From positions 1-46,851 of the forward strand of contig SVMA01000014.1 in NCBI GenBank assembly GCA_015067635.1: 46,851 bases of DNA. The letters are read 5' to 3'. This stretch comes from Oscillospiraceae bacterium. Lineage in GTDB: Bacteria > Bacillota > Clostridia > Oscillospirales > Oscillospiraceae. The notes beneath the pieces are model-generated. The model was given only the letters and a program-made list of their open reading frames with translations, was not told the DNA's origin and did no database searches. This document shows, piece by piece, positions 14,346-22,453 of this stretch. The first letter of the stretch is position 1, and the number at the start of each line of letters is the position of its first letter. The position numbers were made by a program, and so were the translations under genes.

Positions 14346-16876
14346 AACTGCTGATTTTAGACGGCAATTCGGTTATTAACCGGGCATATTTCGGCGTGCG
14401 GCCCCTGACCAATCGTGAGGGGCTTTACACCCATGCCATTTACGGTTTTCTGAATATTCTGGAGAAACTGGAAAGGGAAGAACAGCCGGATGCGGTATGT
14501 GTTTCCTTCGATTTGCATGGGCCGACGTTCCGGCATTTGCAATACGACGGCTATAAAGCCACCCGCCATGGGATGCCGGAGGAGCTGGCAATGCAGATGC
14601 CGGTGATGAAGGACGTCCTTCGTGCCATGAATATTCCCATTTATGAATGTCAGGGTTGGGAAGCAGATGACGTTATTGGTACGGTGGGCAGAATCTGCTC
14701 CAATAACGGTTGGGAATGTGTGATTGCCACCGGTGACCGGGATTCTCTGCAGCTGATTGATGAAAATGTTCATGTCAAGCTGGTGATCTCCAAGCCCGGG
14801 CAGACCACGGCGACCCTTTATACCCGGGAGAAGTTCCGGGAGGAATACGGCTTTGAACCAAAGAAAATGGTGGACCTGAAGGCGCTAATGGGGGACTCGT
14901 CCGATAATATCCCCGGTGTACCCGGTGTGGGTCCCAAGACGGCTACGGAATTGCTTTTGCAATTCGGTTCTCTGGATGGAGTCTATGAAAACTTGGCGGA
15001 TGAATCCATTCGACCCAAGCTGCGAGAGAAGCTGGAAGCAGGCAAGGAAAAGGCCTATCTTTCTTATGACCTTGCCACAATCCGGCCGGAGGCACCCATT
15101 GACTTTGAGCCAATTGATGCCGTAATTCGACCCTATAACAAACCGGAATTATATGCGCTGTTCCAAAAACTGGAATTTGTCAAGCTGATTGATAAATATG
15201 GCTTGCGGGGTGCTGCAGCGGAAGCCCCTAAAAAGGCAAAGGTGCAGATACAGGCGTTGCCCCGCTGCGAAGAATTGCCGGAAGGGAAAGTGCCCTGTGC
15301 CGTTTATTTGGCAGAGGACGGTACTTTGGGCATTGCGTGGGAAAAAGGCGTTTATACCATGACGCCCATGGAAGTGCAAATGACCGGCGATTGTCTGTCC
15401 GGACGGATGGATTGTATTTGCCATGATATGAAAACCACGATGCACCGTCTGGATGATATGGGGCTGTGTTATGGCGAGTTTTCTTTTGATACCGCATTGG
15501 CGGCTTATGACCTGAATCCTTCTCAGTCGGATTATCCGGTTTCCAAGCTGGCTACCAATTTCCTGGGCACCAGCGTGGAGGACGGGGATGCGGCGGCCTG
15601 TGCAGAGGCCTTGTGGCAGTTAAAGCCGGTGCTGTCTGCAGAGCTGGAAAAGCAGGGAATGAAAGAGTTGTATGAAACCATTGAGCTTCCCCTGTGTCCG
15701 GTGCTTTACCGCATGGAATGTGCCGGTGTGGCTATTGACGAGGAACAGTTGGCGCAGTTTGGCATCATGCTGACCCAGCGGATCGATGCGTGCGAAAAGC
15801 TGATATACAGCTACTCGGAAGAGATATTCAACATCAATTCCACCAGACAGTTGGGAGAATTGCTGTTTGAGAAGCTGGGACTGCCCCCTGTAAAGAAGAC
15901 GAAAACCGGCTACTCCACCAATGCGGATGTGCTGGAAAAATTAAAGGACAAGCATCCCATTGTTCCGGCGATCATGGACTATCGGATGCTGACCAAGCTG
16001 AAATCCACCTATGCTGACGGCTTGATGAAGGTGATCGGTCAGGACGGTCGGATTCGAACCACCTTCCAGAATTTGGTGACGGCTACCGGCCGGCTTTCCT
16101 CTACCGAGCCGAATTTGCAGAACATTCCGGTGCGAACAGATATGGGCGCAGAGATCCGGAAGATGTTCGTGCCCAAGGCCGGTTGTGTACTGGTGGATGC
16201 GGATTACAGCCAAATTGAGCTGCGAGTACTGGCGCATATTGCGGATGATCAGGTGATGCAGCAGGCCTTTATTGCCGGACAGGATATCCACACGGTAACG
16301 GCAGCACAGGTATTCGGAGTTTCGCCGGAGAATGTGACAGCCTTGCAGCGGCGTCATGCCAAGGCGGTGAATTTCGGTATTGTTTACGGCATCTCCGAGT
16401 TCTCTCTGTCGGAGGATATTGGCGTTTCCCGTTGGGAAGCCAAGGACTATATCGAAAGCTATCTGACCAATTACAGCGGTGTGCGCAGATATATGAAGCA
16501 GGTGGTGGCGGATGCCCGGGAATCGGGCTACACCCAGACCATGTTTGGCAGACGCCGTTATATTCCGGAGCTTACGGCCAGTAATTTCAACATCCGTCAG
16601 GGTGCGGAGCGCATCGCACTGAACACCCCCATCCAAGGCACTGCGGCAGATTTGATAAAATTGGCTATGATTCGCGTGGATAAGGCTCTGCGGGAGGAGT
16701 ATCCCCAGGCCAGCCTGCTGCTTCAGGTGCATGACGAACTGATCGTGGAATGCCCGGAGGAGATTGCACCGGAGGTTGCCCGGGTGGTGAGCCGGGAGAT
16801 GGAAGGGATTGCGGCACTGAAGGTTCCGTTAACGGCAGAGGCAAAAATCGGAAAGAGCTGGTATGAGGCAAAATGA
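14342..16876 (+). CDS. polA: DNA polymerase I
   Basis: 844 residues. The N-terminal 5'-3' exonuclease/flap domain (about 1-290) has LDGNSVINRAYFGV, GWEADDVIGT and GDSSDNIPGVPGVGPKTA. The central 3'-5' exonuclease-like region (about 300-470) retains the fold (FDTALAAYDLNP) but lacks the DxE proofreading motif, so proofreading is probably lost, as in many Firmicutes. The polymerase domain carries motif A DADYSQIELRVLAHI, motif B RRHAKAVNFGIVYGIS and motif C LLQVHDELIVE. It acts in lagging-strand RNA primer removal and excision-repair synthesis. ATG 14342 overlaps the cysS stop, with GGAG a few bases upstream. Its own stop overlaps the start of rimI. Confidence 0.97.
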   Translation: MKLLILDGNSVINRAYFGVRPLTNREGLYTHAIYGFLNILEKLEREEQPDAVCVSFDLHGPTFRHLQYDGYKATRHGMPEELAMQMPVMKDVLRAMNIPIYECQGWEADDVIGTVGRICSNNGWECVIATGDRDSLQLIDENVHVKLVISKPGQTTATLYTREKFREEYGFEPKKMVDLKALMGDSSDNIPGVPGVGPKTATELLLQFGSLDGVYENLADESIRPKLREKLEAGKEKAYLSYDLATIRPEAPIDFEPIDAVIRPYNKPELYALFQKLEFVKLIDKYGLRGAAAEAPKKAKVQIQALPRCEELPEGKVPCAVYLAEDGTLGIAWEKGVYTMTPMEVQMTGDCLSGRMDCICHDMKTTMHRLDDMGLCYGEFSFDTALAAYDLNPSQSDYPVSKLATNFLGTSVEDGDAAACAEALWQLKPVLSAELEKQGMKELYETIELPLCPVLYRMECAGVAIDEEQLAQFGIMLTQRIDACEKLIYSYSEEIFNINSTRQLGELLFEKLGLPPVKKTKTGYSTNADVLEKLKDKHPIVPAIMDYRMLTKLKSTYADGLMKVIGQDGRIRTTFQNLVTATGRLSSTEPNLQNIPVRTDMGAEIRKMFVPKAGCVLVDADYSQIELRVLAHIADDQVMQQAFIAGQDIHTVTAAQVFGVSPENVTALQRRHAKAVNFGIVYGISEFSLSEDIGVSRWEAKDYIESYLTNYSGVRRYMKQVVADARESGYTQTMFGRRRYIPELTASNFNIRQGAERIALNTPIQGTAADLIKLAMIRVDKALREEYPQASLLLQVHDELIVECPEEIAPEVARVVSREMEGIAALKVPLTAEAKIGKSWYEAK

Positions 16877-17316
16877 TACGGTTGGAGAAAATGACGGATG
16901 CCCACGTTGCAGCCGTGGCGGAGTTGGAAAAAGTCTGTTTTTCTGACCCGTGGAGCGAAAATAGCGTGGCATCGGAACTAAGGAATCCCTTGTCCCTGTG
17001 GCTGGTTGCCATGGAGGGCGATACGGTTGTGGGCTATGTTGGCTCCCAAAGTGTGGAAGGGGAATCGGACATGATGAATGTGGCGGTGCATCCTGAGTAT
17101 CGCCGTCAGGGCGTGGGACAAAAACTGGTGATTGCCTTGGAAGAAGCCCTGAAAGAGACGGGCAATCATTGTCTTTCTCTGGAAGTACGCGCTTCCAATG
17201 CTCCTGCCATCGCTTTGTATGAAAAATTGGGCTTTGCGCAGGTGGGATTGCGTCCCAATTATTACCGAAATCCCAAAGAGGATGCCTATATTTTACGGAA
17301 GGAGTGGACGCTGTGA
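16873..17316 (+). CDS. rimI: Ribosomal-protein-alanine N-acetyltransferase
   Basis: 147 residues, the standard RimI size. GNAT motif A is MNVAVHPEYRRQGVGQKL, followed by LSLEVRASNAPAIALYEKLGF and the typical end YYRNPKEDAYIL(R)K. RimI acetylates the N-terminal alanine of ribosomal protein S18 and, in some bacteria, other proteins. Placement directly before tsaD is characteristic of Firmicutes. Its ATG overlaps the polA stop (ATGA at 16873) and its stop overlaps the GTG start of tsaD, so polA-rimI-tsaD are tightly coupled. Confidence 0.93.
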   Translation: MIRLEKMTDAHVAAVAELEKVCFSDPWSENSVASELRNPLSLWLVAMEGDTVVGYVGSQSVEGESDMMNVAVHPEYRRQGVGQKLVIALEEALKETGNHCLSLEVRASNAPAIALYEKLGFAQVGLRPNYYRNPKEDAYILRKEWTL

Positions 17317-18329
17317 ATATTTTGGCGGTAGAATCTTCCTGCGATGAAACAGCTGTGGCCATTGTGCGCTCCGGACGGGAAGTGCTGTGCGACTGTATTG
17401 CTTCTCAGGTGGAATTGCACCGCATTTACGGCGGCGTAGTGCCGGAGATTGCTTCCCGAAAGCATATCGAGGCGATTTACGGACTGGCAGATCAGGCGCT
17501 TTTGCAGGCGAAGCTTACTCGCAAGGATATTGACGCGGTAGCAGTGACCTATGCACCGGGACTGATCGGTGCGGTGCTGGTGGGTGTCAATTTTGCCAAG
17601 GCGGCAGCCTTGGCTTTGGGAAAGCCCTTGATTCCGGTGCATCATATCCGAGGGCATATTGGAGCCAATTATATTGCCTATCCGGACTTGGAGCCCCCGT
17701 TTCTGTGCTTGGTGGTGTCTGGCGGTCATACCATGATCGCGGAAGTCACGGATTACACAAAAATGCGGATTTTAGGCACCACATTGGACGATGCGGCAGG
17801 GGAATGCTTTGATAAGGTCGCCCGGGTGCTGGATATGCCCTATCCCGGCGGTGCAGCTCTGGATAAGATGGCACAGCTGGGGGATGACAGGAAATATCCC
17901 TTGCCCCGCAGTAAGCCGGGGGCAAATCCCTATGATATGAGCTTTTCCGGCCTGAAAACTGCAGCGCTGAATCTGATTCATCATGCGCAGCAGGTGGGAG
18001 AGGAATTGGATATTCCCGGTCTGTGTGCCTCTTTTTCTGCAGCAGTTTCCGATACCTTGGTGCCCAGAGTGGCGCAGGCCATCCGGGAGACGGGGCTCAA
18101 AAAGGTTGCAGTTGCCGGCGGTGTGGCAGCCAATTCCCGGATCCGCAGAGATATTCTGGCAGCTGCGGAAGCACTGGACGCCCGGGTTTACATGCCTCCG
18201 CTGTCCCTTTGCGGTGACAATGCGGCCATGATCGGAGCGCAGGCGTATTATGAATTTTTGGCAGGCAATACGGCAGACATGAGCCTCAATGCGTATGCCA
18301 CCAAGTCCATTTTGGGCGAAAAGATCTGA
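17313..18329 (+). CDS. tsaD: tRNA threonylcarbamoyladenosine (t6A) transferase catalytic subunit TsaD
   Basis: 338 residues. The ASKHA fold starts MNILAVESSCDETA. The metal-binding HxxxH is H111/H115 (HHIRGH), followed by VSGGHTMIAEV, GTTLDDAAGECFDKVARVL and a C-terminal VAGGVAANSRIR. It transfers the threonylcarbamoyl group to A37 of ANN-decoding tRNAs. The GTG at 17313 is chosen because AAGGAG lies 8 bases upstream; it overlaps the rimI stop as GTGA. Another in-frame GTG at 17304 is too close to the ribosome site. The usual companions tsaB and tsaE are not in this window, so they must lie elsewhere. Confidence 0.96.
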   Translation: MNILAVESSCDETAVAIVRSGREVLCDCIASQVELHRIYGGVVPEIASRKHIEAIYGLADQALLQAKLTRKDIDAVAVTYAPGLIGAVLVGVNFAKAAALALGKPLIPVHHIRGHIGANYIAYPDLEPPFLCLVVSGGHTMIAEVTDYTKMRILGTTLDDAAGECFDKVARVLDMPYPGGAALDKMAQLGDDRKYPLPRSKPGANPYDMSFSGLKTAALNLIHHAQQVGEELDIPGLCASFSAAVSDTLVPRVAQAIRETGLKKVAVAGGVAANSRIRRDILAAAEALDARVYMPPLSLCGDNAAMIGAQAYYEFLAGNTADMSLNAYATKSILGEKI

Positions 18330-18330
18330 A

Positions 18331-18365
18331 AAAATGCAGGAGTCCGCGCGGTCTCCTGCATTTTT
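18331..18365 (+). terminator. Terminator of the cysS-polA-rimI-tsaD operon
   Basis: AAAATGCAGGAG (18331-18342) pairs with CTCCTGCATTTT (18353-18364), followed by T. Confidence 0.88.
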
Positions 18366-18628
18366 AGAAAATTACAGCAAATGTATAAACACTCTGTATA
18401 ATTATTATTTGCAACGGCAAAAAAATACGGTAAAAAGTTGAAAATACACAGCATTCGACCGGTTTCGACAACACATAATCGGGGGGATGCCTTGTGCAAA
18501 AGTCTGTGGAAATTGTGAATAAACGTTTAGAAAGCAGAAAAATTACAATATTATGGTAACTTTATACACAGGCAGTATTCACTTTTTTACAACTTTTGAT
18601 GCAAGATGTCCGGGAAAGGAGAAGCAAA
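18366..18628. other. AT-rich intergenic region with DnaA-box-like sites
   Basis: About 260 bp without a gene. It contains two matches to TTATNCACA: TTATACACA at 18562-18570 and, on the minus strand, TTATTCACA at 18522-18514. Two TGTATAA copies lie near 18379 and 18394. A weak promoter for the downstream gene may lie around 18530-18556 (TTTAGA..TATTAT). Nothing else was recognised. Confidence 0.35.
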
Positions 18629-19129
18629 GTGCTTTGTATTGCGACCAAAATCCACCAGCTTGATTTTTCAAAGTTGATGGAAATATATATTGAGGGGAAT
18701 CAGGAAAACGGAGCACTGCTATGCAGAGATATGTCCCCCAATCAGCAGCTTTTACAGGCGGAACAAGCCTTCTATCAGTATTTGACGGGAAGCTATTTTC
18801 AAACACAGGGAGCTATGTATGCCATTTGGACGGAGCAGGGACAGTATATCAGTGCACTGCGCTTAGAGCCTTTTTTGGACGGACTTTTATTGGAAGCTCT
18901 GGAAACAGCTCCCGCTTTCCGGCGGCAGGGCTATGGCATGAAGCTGATACAGGCTGTGCAAAAAGCATATCCGCAGAAAATCTATTCCCATGTTTCCAAA
19001 CGGAACATTCCATCCTTGCGCATCCATGAAAAATGCGGTTTTTGCCGTGTTTTGGATTATGCCCGTTATATCGATGGCTCGGTGTCCCAAACGGCGGTGA
19101 CCCTCTGCTATTCCGGTGGCGTTTTTTAG
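18629..19129 (+). CDS. GNAT-family acetyltransferase
   Basis: 166 residues. The N-terminal half (IHQLDFSKLMEIYIEGN..) resembles the fold of small GNAT proteins. Motif A is ETAPAFRRQGYGMKLIQAV, and the end shows SKRNIPSLRIHEKCGF. It probably acetylates an unknown small molecule or protein. It starts with GTG at 18629, with AAAGGAG 7 bases upstream; an ATG frame beginning at 18596 would include this ribosome site. The last three bases are followed immediately by the promoter of the next gene, so it is likely a single-gene unit. Confidence 0.8.
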   Translation: MLCIATKIHQLDFSKLMEIYIEGNQENGALLCRDMSPNQQLLQAEQAFYQYLTGSYFQTQGAMYAIWTEQGQYISALRLEPFLDGLLLEALETAPAFRRQGYGMKLIQAVQKAYPQKIYSHVSKRNIPSLRIHEKCGFCRVLDYARYIDGSVSQTAVTLCYSGGVF

Positions 19130-19132
19130 GAG

Positions 19133-19161
19133 TTGAAATATTATATATTTCGTGGTATAAT
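19133..19161 (+). promoter_or_regulatory. Promoter of the sugar-phosphotransferase gene
   Basis: TTGAAA (19133-19138), a 17-base spacer, and TATAAT (19156-19161). Because these bases would otherwise be the 5' end of an open frame starting at 19133, the promoter helps to reject that start. Confidence 0.75.
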
Positions 19162-19264
19162 GCAATTTCAAGAAGGATATGGAGTGTATACGGCAGACAT
19201 GCAGACTGCCATGGAACCAAGTTCAGAGGAGGACTTGATTACAAAGAAAAAAGAGGAAAGAAAC

Positions 19265-20686
19265 ATGCAAAGAAAGAAAACGCTGAGTGGCATTAAAAGC
19301 CTGATACGTAGCGTCGAGGGATTGCTGGAGCTTTTAATTCTCACAGTGATGTATTATTTCATATTCCGCCATGGGTATGATCCGGAACTGTTCCATCCCT
19401 ATCTGGGCTACGGAAAGTATGTTTTGTGCAGTCTTTATATATTGCTGACGATGGTACTGTTTTTCAGCATGGACGGTTTCAAATTCGGATATCTGCGCAA
19501 TGGGGATGTGTTGGCATCTCAGCTGATTTCACTGGTCATTTCCAACTTTATTACTTATTGGCAGCTGTGTCTGATTGCCAATGTGGTTATCAGTCCCATG
19601 CCAATGGTGGTTTTGATGCTGGCCGGTGCAGTGGTTGCCTTCATTTGTACCTTTAGCTACTCGATCATCTATCATCATCTGTACGTACCCAAGGACATGG
19701 TGATGATTCTGGGACGCGATGAGGCGGTTACCCTGAAGTTCAAGATGGAGACCCGACCGGACAAGTACCGTATCGTTAAGCTGATCTCCATAGAGGAAGG
19801 GTTGGAAAGCATCTGCCGGCAGATTGTGGATTATGATGCGGTTATCATCAATGACGTCCCCTCAAAAATCCGCAACGATATTCTTAAGTTCTGTTATCGC
19901 AACAAAATCCGCACCTATTTGACTCCCAAGGTCACGGACATTGTGGTTCGCGGAGCAGAGGACATCAACCTGTTTGATACGCCACTGCTGCTGGTGAAGG
20001 GCAATGGCCTGACGCCGATCCAGCGTATTTTAAAGCGTGCAATGGATCTGGTAATTTGTTTGATCGCATTGATTCCTGCGGCACCGGTCATGTTATTGGT
20101 GGGTATCGCCATCAAATTGGAGGATCGCGGTCCGGTGTTCTATAAGCAGGAACGGGTTTCTCTGGATGGCAAGGTCTTTAAGATACTGAAGTTCCGCAGC
20201 ATGATTGTGGATGCGGAAAAGGACGGCAAATCCATTCCGGCCACCGGAAGGGATCCCCGGATCACCAAGGTGGGGCGGTTGACCCGTGCAACCAGATTGG
20301 ATGAACTGCCCCAGCTGCTGAACATCATCAAGGGTGATATGAGCCTGGTAGGTCCCCGTCCAGAGCGACCGGAGCACATGGAAAAATACGGAGAGGGCAT
20401 TCCGGAGTTCGATTTCCGCACCAAGGTTAAGGGCGGTCTCACCGGCTATGCACAAATCTACGGAAAATATAACACATCTCCCTATGATAAGCTTCGTCTG
20501 GACATGATGTATATTGAGAACTACTCCCTGATGCTGGATATCAAACTGATTTTGCTGACCTTGCGTATTATGTTCAGCAAGGAAAGCACCGAGGGCTTTG
20601 AAAAGGCAGAGGAGCTGGAACAGCAGTCTGCAGAGGTTCTCCAGCAGATGAAAGAGGAAGCGGAAGAAGCAAGCAAAACCCAATAA
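19265..20686 (+). CDS. Polyprenyl-phosphate glycosyl-1-phosphate transferase (exopolysaccharide initiation)
   Basis: 473 residues. Four or five hydrophobic helices lie in the first ~150 residues, then a soluble CoA-binding-like Rossmann segment. A further membrane helix (RAMDLVICLIALIPAAPVML) opens the bacterial sugar transferase domain. Family motifs are GPVFYKQERVSLDGK, FKILKFRSM, RLDELPQLLNIIKGDMSLVGPRP and GLTGYAQIYGKYN. The enzyme moves a sugar-1-phosphate from a nucleotide sugar to undecaprenyl phosphate at the inner membrane face, the first step of capsule, EPS or glycoprotein glycan assembly. ATG 19265 has GAGG 8 bases upstream. It stands alone: no glycosyltransferases, flippase or polymerase are adjacent, so the polymer cannot be named. 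The tail is a charged Glu/Gln/Lys helix. Confidence 0.92.
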   Translation: MQRKKTLSGIKSLIRSVEGLLELLILTVMYYFIFRHGYDPELFHPYLGYGKYVLCSLYILLTMVLFFSMDGFKFGYLRNGDVLASQLISLVISNFITYWQLCLIANVVISPMPMVVLMLAGAVVAFICTFSYSIIYHHLYVPKDMVMILGRDEAVTLKFKMETRPDKYRIVKLISIEEGLESICRQIVDYDAVIINDVPSKIRNDILKFCYRNKIRTYLTPKVTDIVVRGAEDINLFDTPLLLVKGNGLTPIQRILKRAMDLVICLIALIPAAPVMLLVGIAIKLEDRGPVFYKQERVSLDGKVFKILKFRSMIVDAEKDGKSIPATGRDPRITKVGRLTRATRLDELPQLLNIIKGDMSLVGPRPERPEHMEKYGEGIPEFDFRTKVKGGLTGYAQIYGKYNTSPYDKLRLDMMYIENYSLMLDIKLILLTLRIMFSKESTEGFEKAEELEQQSAEVLQQMKEEAEEASKTQ

Positions 20687-20688
20687 GC

Positions 20689-20720
20689 AAGAACCCGTCT
20701 GTGAAGACGGGTTCTTTTGG
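20689..20720 (+). terminator. Terminator of the sugar-phosphotransferase gene
   Basis: AAGAACCCGTCT (20689-20700) pairs with AGACGGGTTCTT (20705-20716) around GTGA, followed by TTGG and TTTT. Confidence 0.85.
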
Positions 20721-20730
20721 TTTTACGAAA

Positions 20731-20747
20731 TGCGCAACCGGTTGACA
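20731..20747 (+). promoter_or_regulatory. LacI-family-like operator O1 upstream of the GH13 gene
   Basis: TGCGCAACCGGTTGACA contains a CG-centred palindrome (CAACCGGTTG) of the LacI/GalR type and overlaps the -35 box. It shares the core GCGCAANCGNTT with O2 and with the site before the sugar-binding protein. Confidence 0.65.
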
Positions 20748-20770
20748 ATTTGGGCGCAATCGTTTATCAT
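20742..20770 (+). promoter_or_regulatory. Promoter of the GH13 lipoprotein gene
   Basis: TTGACA (20742-20747), a 17-base spacer, and TATCAT (20765-20770). Both boxes are covered by operator-like sequences. Confidence 0.7.
20753..20769 (+). promoter_or_regulatory. LacI-family-like operator O2 upstream of the GH13 gene
   Basis: GGCGCAATCGTTTATCA, with its CG centre 22 bp (about two helical turns) from that of O1. It overlaps the -10 box. Confidence 0.6.
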
Positions 20771-20814
20771 AAAGGGGAGCATTTTTGCTGTATACGTTAC
20801 CTGGGAGGTATATC

Positions 20815-22404
20815 ATGAAACGTTTATTTGTATTCCTGTTGGTTCTTTGCCTGCTTTTTAGCATTGCCGGATGTACCGGAACGGCAGAGACACCGCAGAG
20901 TACCGAGCCCACCGGTGAATATGTCCTGCAGGGAGTAGGGGAGGCGGTTAAGGTGGAAGGAAATGAACGCGTCTTTTATCAGGTTTTCGTCGGCTCCTTC
21001 TCGGATTCCGATGGAGACGGCATTGGCGACTTGCGGGGCTTGATCGAACGGTTTGACTATCTCAATGACGGGGATGACAATTCCGGCAAAAGCCTTGGCG
21101 TGGAAGGTATTTGGCTGAATCCCATTTTCCTTTCGCCCTCTTATCACAAGTACGATGCCATGGATTACTATAAGATCGACCATCGGTTCGGAACAGAGGC
21201 AGACCTGCGGGAATTGATCACCCTGTGCCACAGCCGCAATGTTCAGATCATTCTGGATCTGGTAATCAACCACACTTCCAACCAGCATCCCTGGTTTTCT
21301 TACTTTGCTGAGGCACATCAGAAGGGCGATACCGAAAATCCCTACTATGACTACTACACCCATTCTGCCGCGCCTGTAAGCGGCCGCACCTTCCGGCAGA
21401 TTCCCGGGGCGACGGACTATTATGAGTGCAATTTTGACGGCGGTATGCCGGAACTGAATTTTGAGAATCCTGCGGTACGGCAGGAAATGGTGGACCTGGC
21501 AAAAACCTATCTGAGCATGGGCGTGGATGGCTTCCGCTTTGATGCGGCAAAGTATATTTACTACGGGGAAGAAGTCCGCAATGCGGAGTTCTGGGATTGG
21601 TATATGGGTCAGCTCCGTGAAATTAAGCCGGATATTTACACCGTTGCAGAGGTGTGGGATGCGGATGCATTGACCTTCCCGTATTTTACTTCTACAAATT
21701 GCTTCAATTTCTCCATGTCCCAGCAGAGTGGACAGATTGCCAAGGCGGCAAAGGGCGGTAAGGTAAGTGTCCTTACCCAATACATGTCCCGCTATATTGC
21801 ACAAATTAAGGAAAAGAATCCTGACGCAATGCCCATTACCTTTATTTCCAATCACGACATGGATCGGGCCGCAGGATTCCTCTATGCCCCCGGACAGGGC
21901 CACATGGCGGCAAACCTGTCCCTGCTCCTGCCCGGTTCCTCCTTCATCTATTACGGCGAGGAGATTGGCATGCTGGGCTCCAGAGGCGGAGCCAGCACGG
22001 ATGCAAACAGGCGGCTTGCTATGCTCTGGGGAGATGATGACACGGTGAAGAATCCCGTGGGTTCCACCTATCAGGCGGAGCAGATCAACGGCACGGTGGC
22101 GGACCAGCTTCCCAAAGCGGAAAGCTTGTATAATCACTACAAAAAAGTAATCGCCATTCGGAAAGCGCATCCGGAAATCGCAAAAGGAACCTTCACCCCC
22201 ATCGACAACGGCTTCCTGTCCACCTATAACGGAAAATCTGTTGCGGTGCTGCACAACACGGATACCGAGCCGCTGACCATTGACCTTTCCAAAATTCCCA
22301 ATCTGCCCTGTAAGACACTGAGTGCCTTCGCGGGCATGGGAAATGTAACTCTGGAGGGAAATATACTGACCCTTGCCGGTCAGACCAGCGCCGTCTTGCG
22401 ATAA
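20815..22404 (+). CDS. GH13 alpha-amylase-family lipoprotein
   Basis: 529 residues. Residues 1-20 form a lipoprotein signal with lipobox SIAGC (lipid Cys20), so the enzyme is anchored outside the cell. The (beta/alpha)8 barrel starts at FYQVFVGSFSDSDGDGIGD. Conserved regions are DLVINHTS (148-155), the nucleophile in GFRFDAAK (D243), the acid/base in TVAEVWD (E279) and ISNHDMDR (D348). A short all-beta C-terminal domain follows. It hydrolyses alpha-glucosidic bonds in starch, maltodextrin or related glucans. The DGDGIGDLRG calcium-loop signature fits an alpha-amylase or neopullulanase-like oligo-glucosidase, and the exact specificity is open. ATG 20815 has GGGAGG upstream. It is convergent with the maltodextrin importer and shares its operator type, so surface digestion and uptake are likely co-regulated. 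Confidence 0.93.
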   Translation: MKRLFVFLLVLCLLFSIAGCTGTAETPQSTEPTGEYVLQGVGEAVKVEGNERVFYQVFVGSFSDSDGDGIGDLRGLIERFDYLNDGDDNSGKSLGVEGIWLNPIFLSPSYHKYDAMDYYKIDHRFGTEADLRELITLCHSRNVQIILDLVINHTSNQHPWFSYFAEAHQKGDTENPYYDYYTHSAAPVSGRTFRQIPGATDYYECNFDGGMPELNFENPAVRQEMVDLAKTYLSMGVDGFRFDAAKYIYYGEEVRNAEFWDWYMGQLREIKPDIYTVAEVWDADALTFPYFTSTNCFNFSMSQQSGQIAKAAKGGKVSVLTQYMSRYIAQIKEKNPDAMPITFISNHDMDRAAGFLYAPGQGHMAANLSLLLPGSSFIYYGEEIGMLGSRGGASTDANRRLAMLWGDDDTVKNPVGSTYQAEQINGTVADQLPKAESLYNHYKKVIAIRKAHPEIAKGTFTPIDNGFLSTYNGKSVAVLHNTDTEPLTIDLSKIPNLPCKTLSAFAGMGNVTLEGNILTLAGQTSAVLR

Positions 22405-22414
22405 GAAAAGCATA

Positions 22415-22442
22415 AAAACCCCGGGCAGTCGCCCGGGGTTTT
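22415..22442. terminator. Shared terminator of the GH13 gene and the importer operon
   Basis: AAAACCCCGGGC (22415-22426) pairs with GCCCGGGGTTTT (22431-22442) around AGTC. It is symmetric and lies between convergent genes, 12 bases beyond the MalK stop. Confidence 0.85.
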
Positions 22443-22453
22443 GCATATAAAAA

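Noticed and set aside
14342..16876. Loss of proofreading residues in DNA polymerase I as a novelty
   Set aside because: A degenerate 3'-5' exonuclease domain in PolA is common in Firmicutes.
19133..19264. Longer N-terminus for the sugar-phosphotransferase
   Set aside because: The segment contains a near-perfect promoter (19133-19161) and no ribosome site before its ATGs; GAGG precedes ATG 19265.
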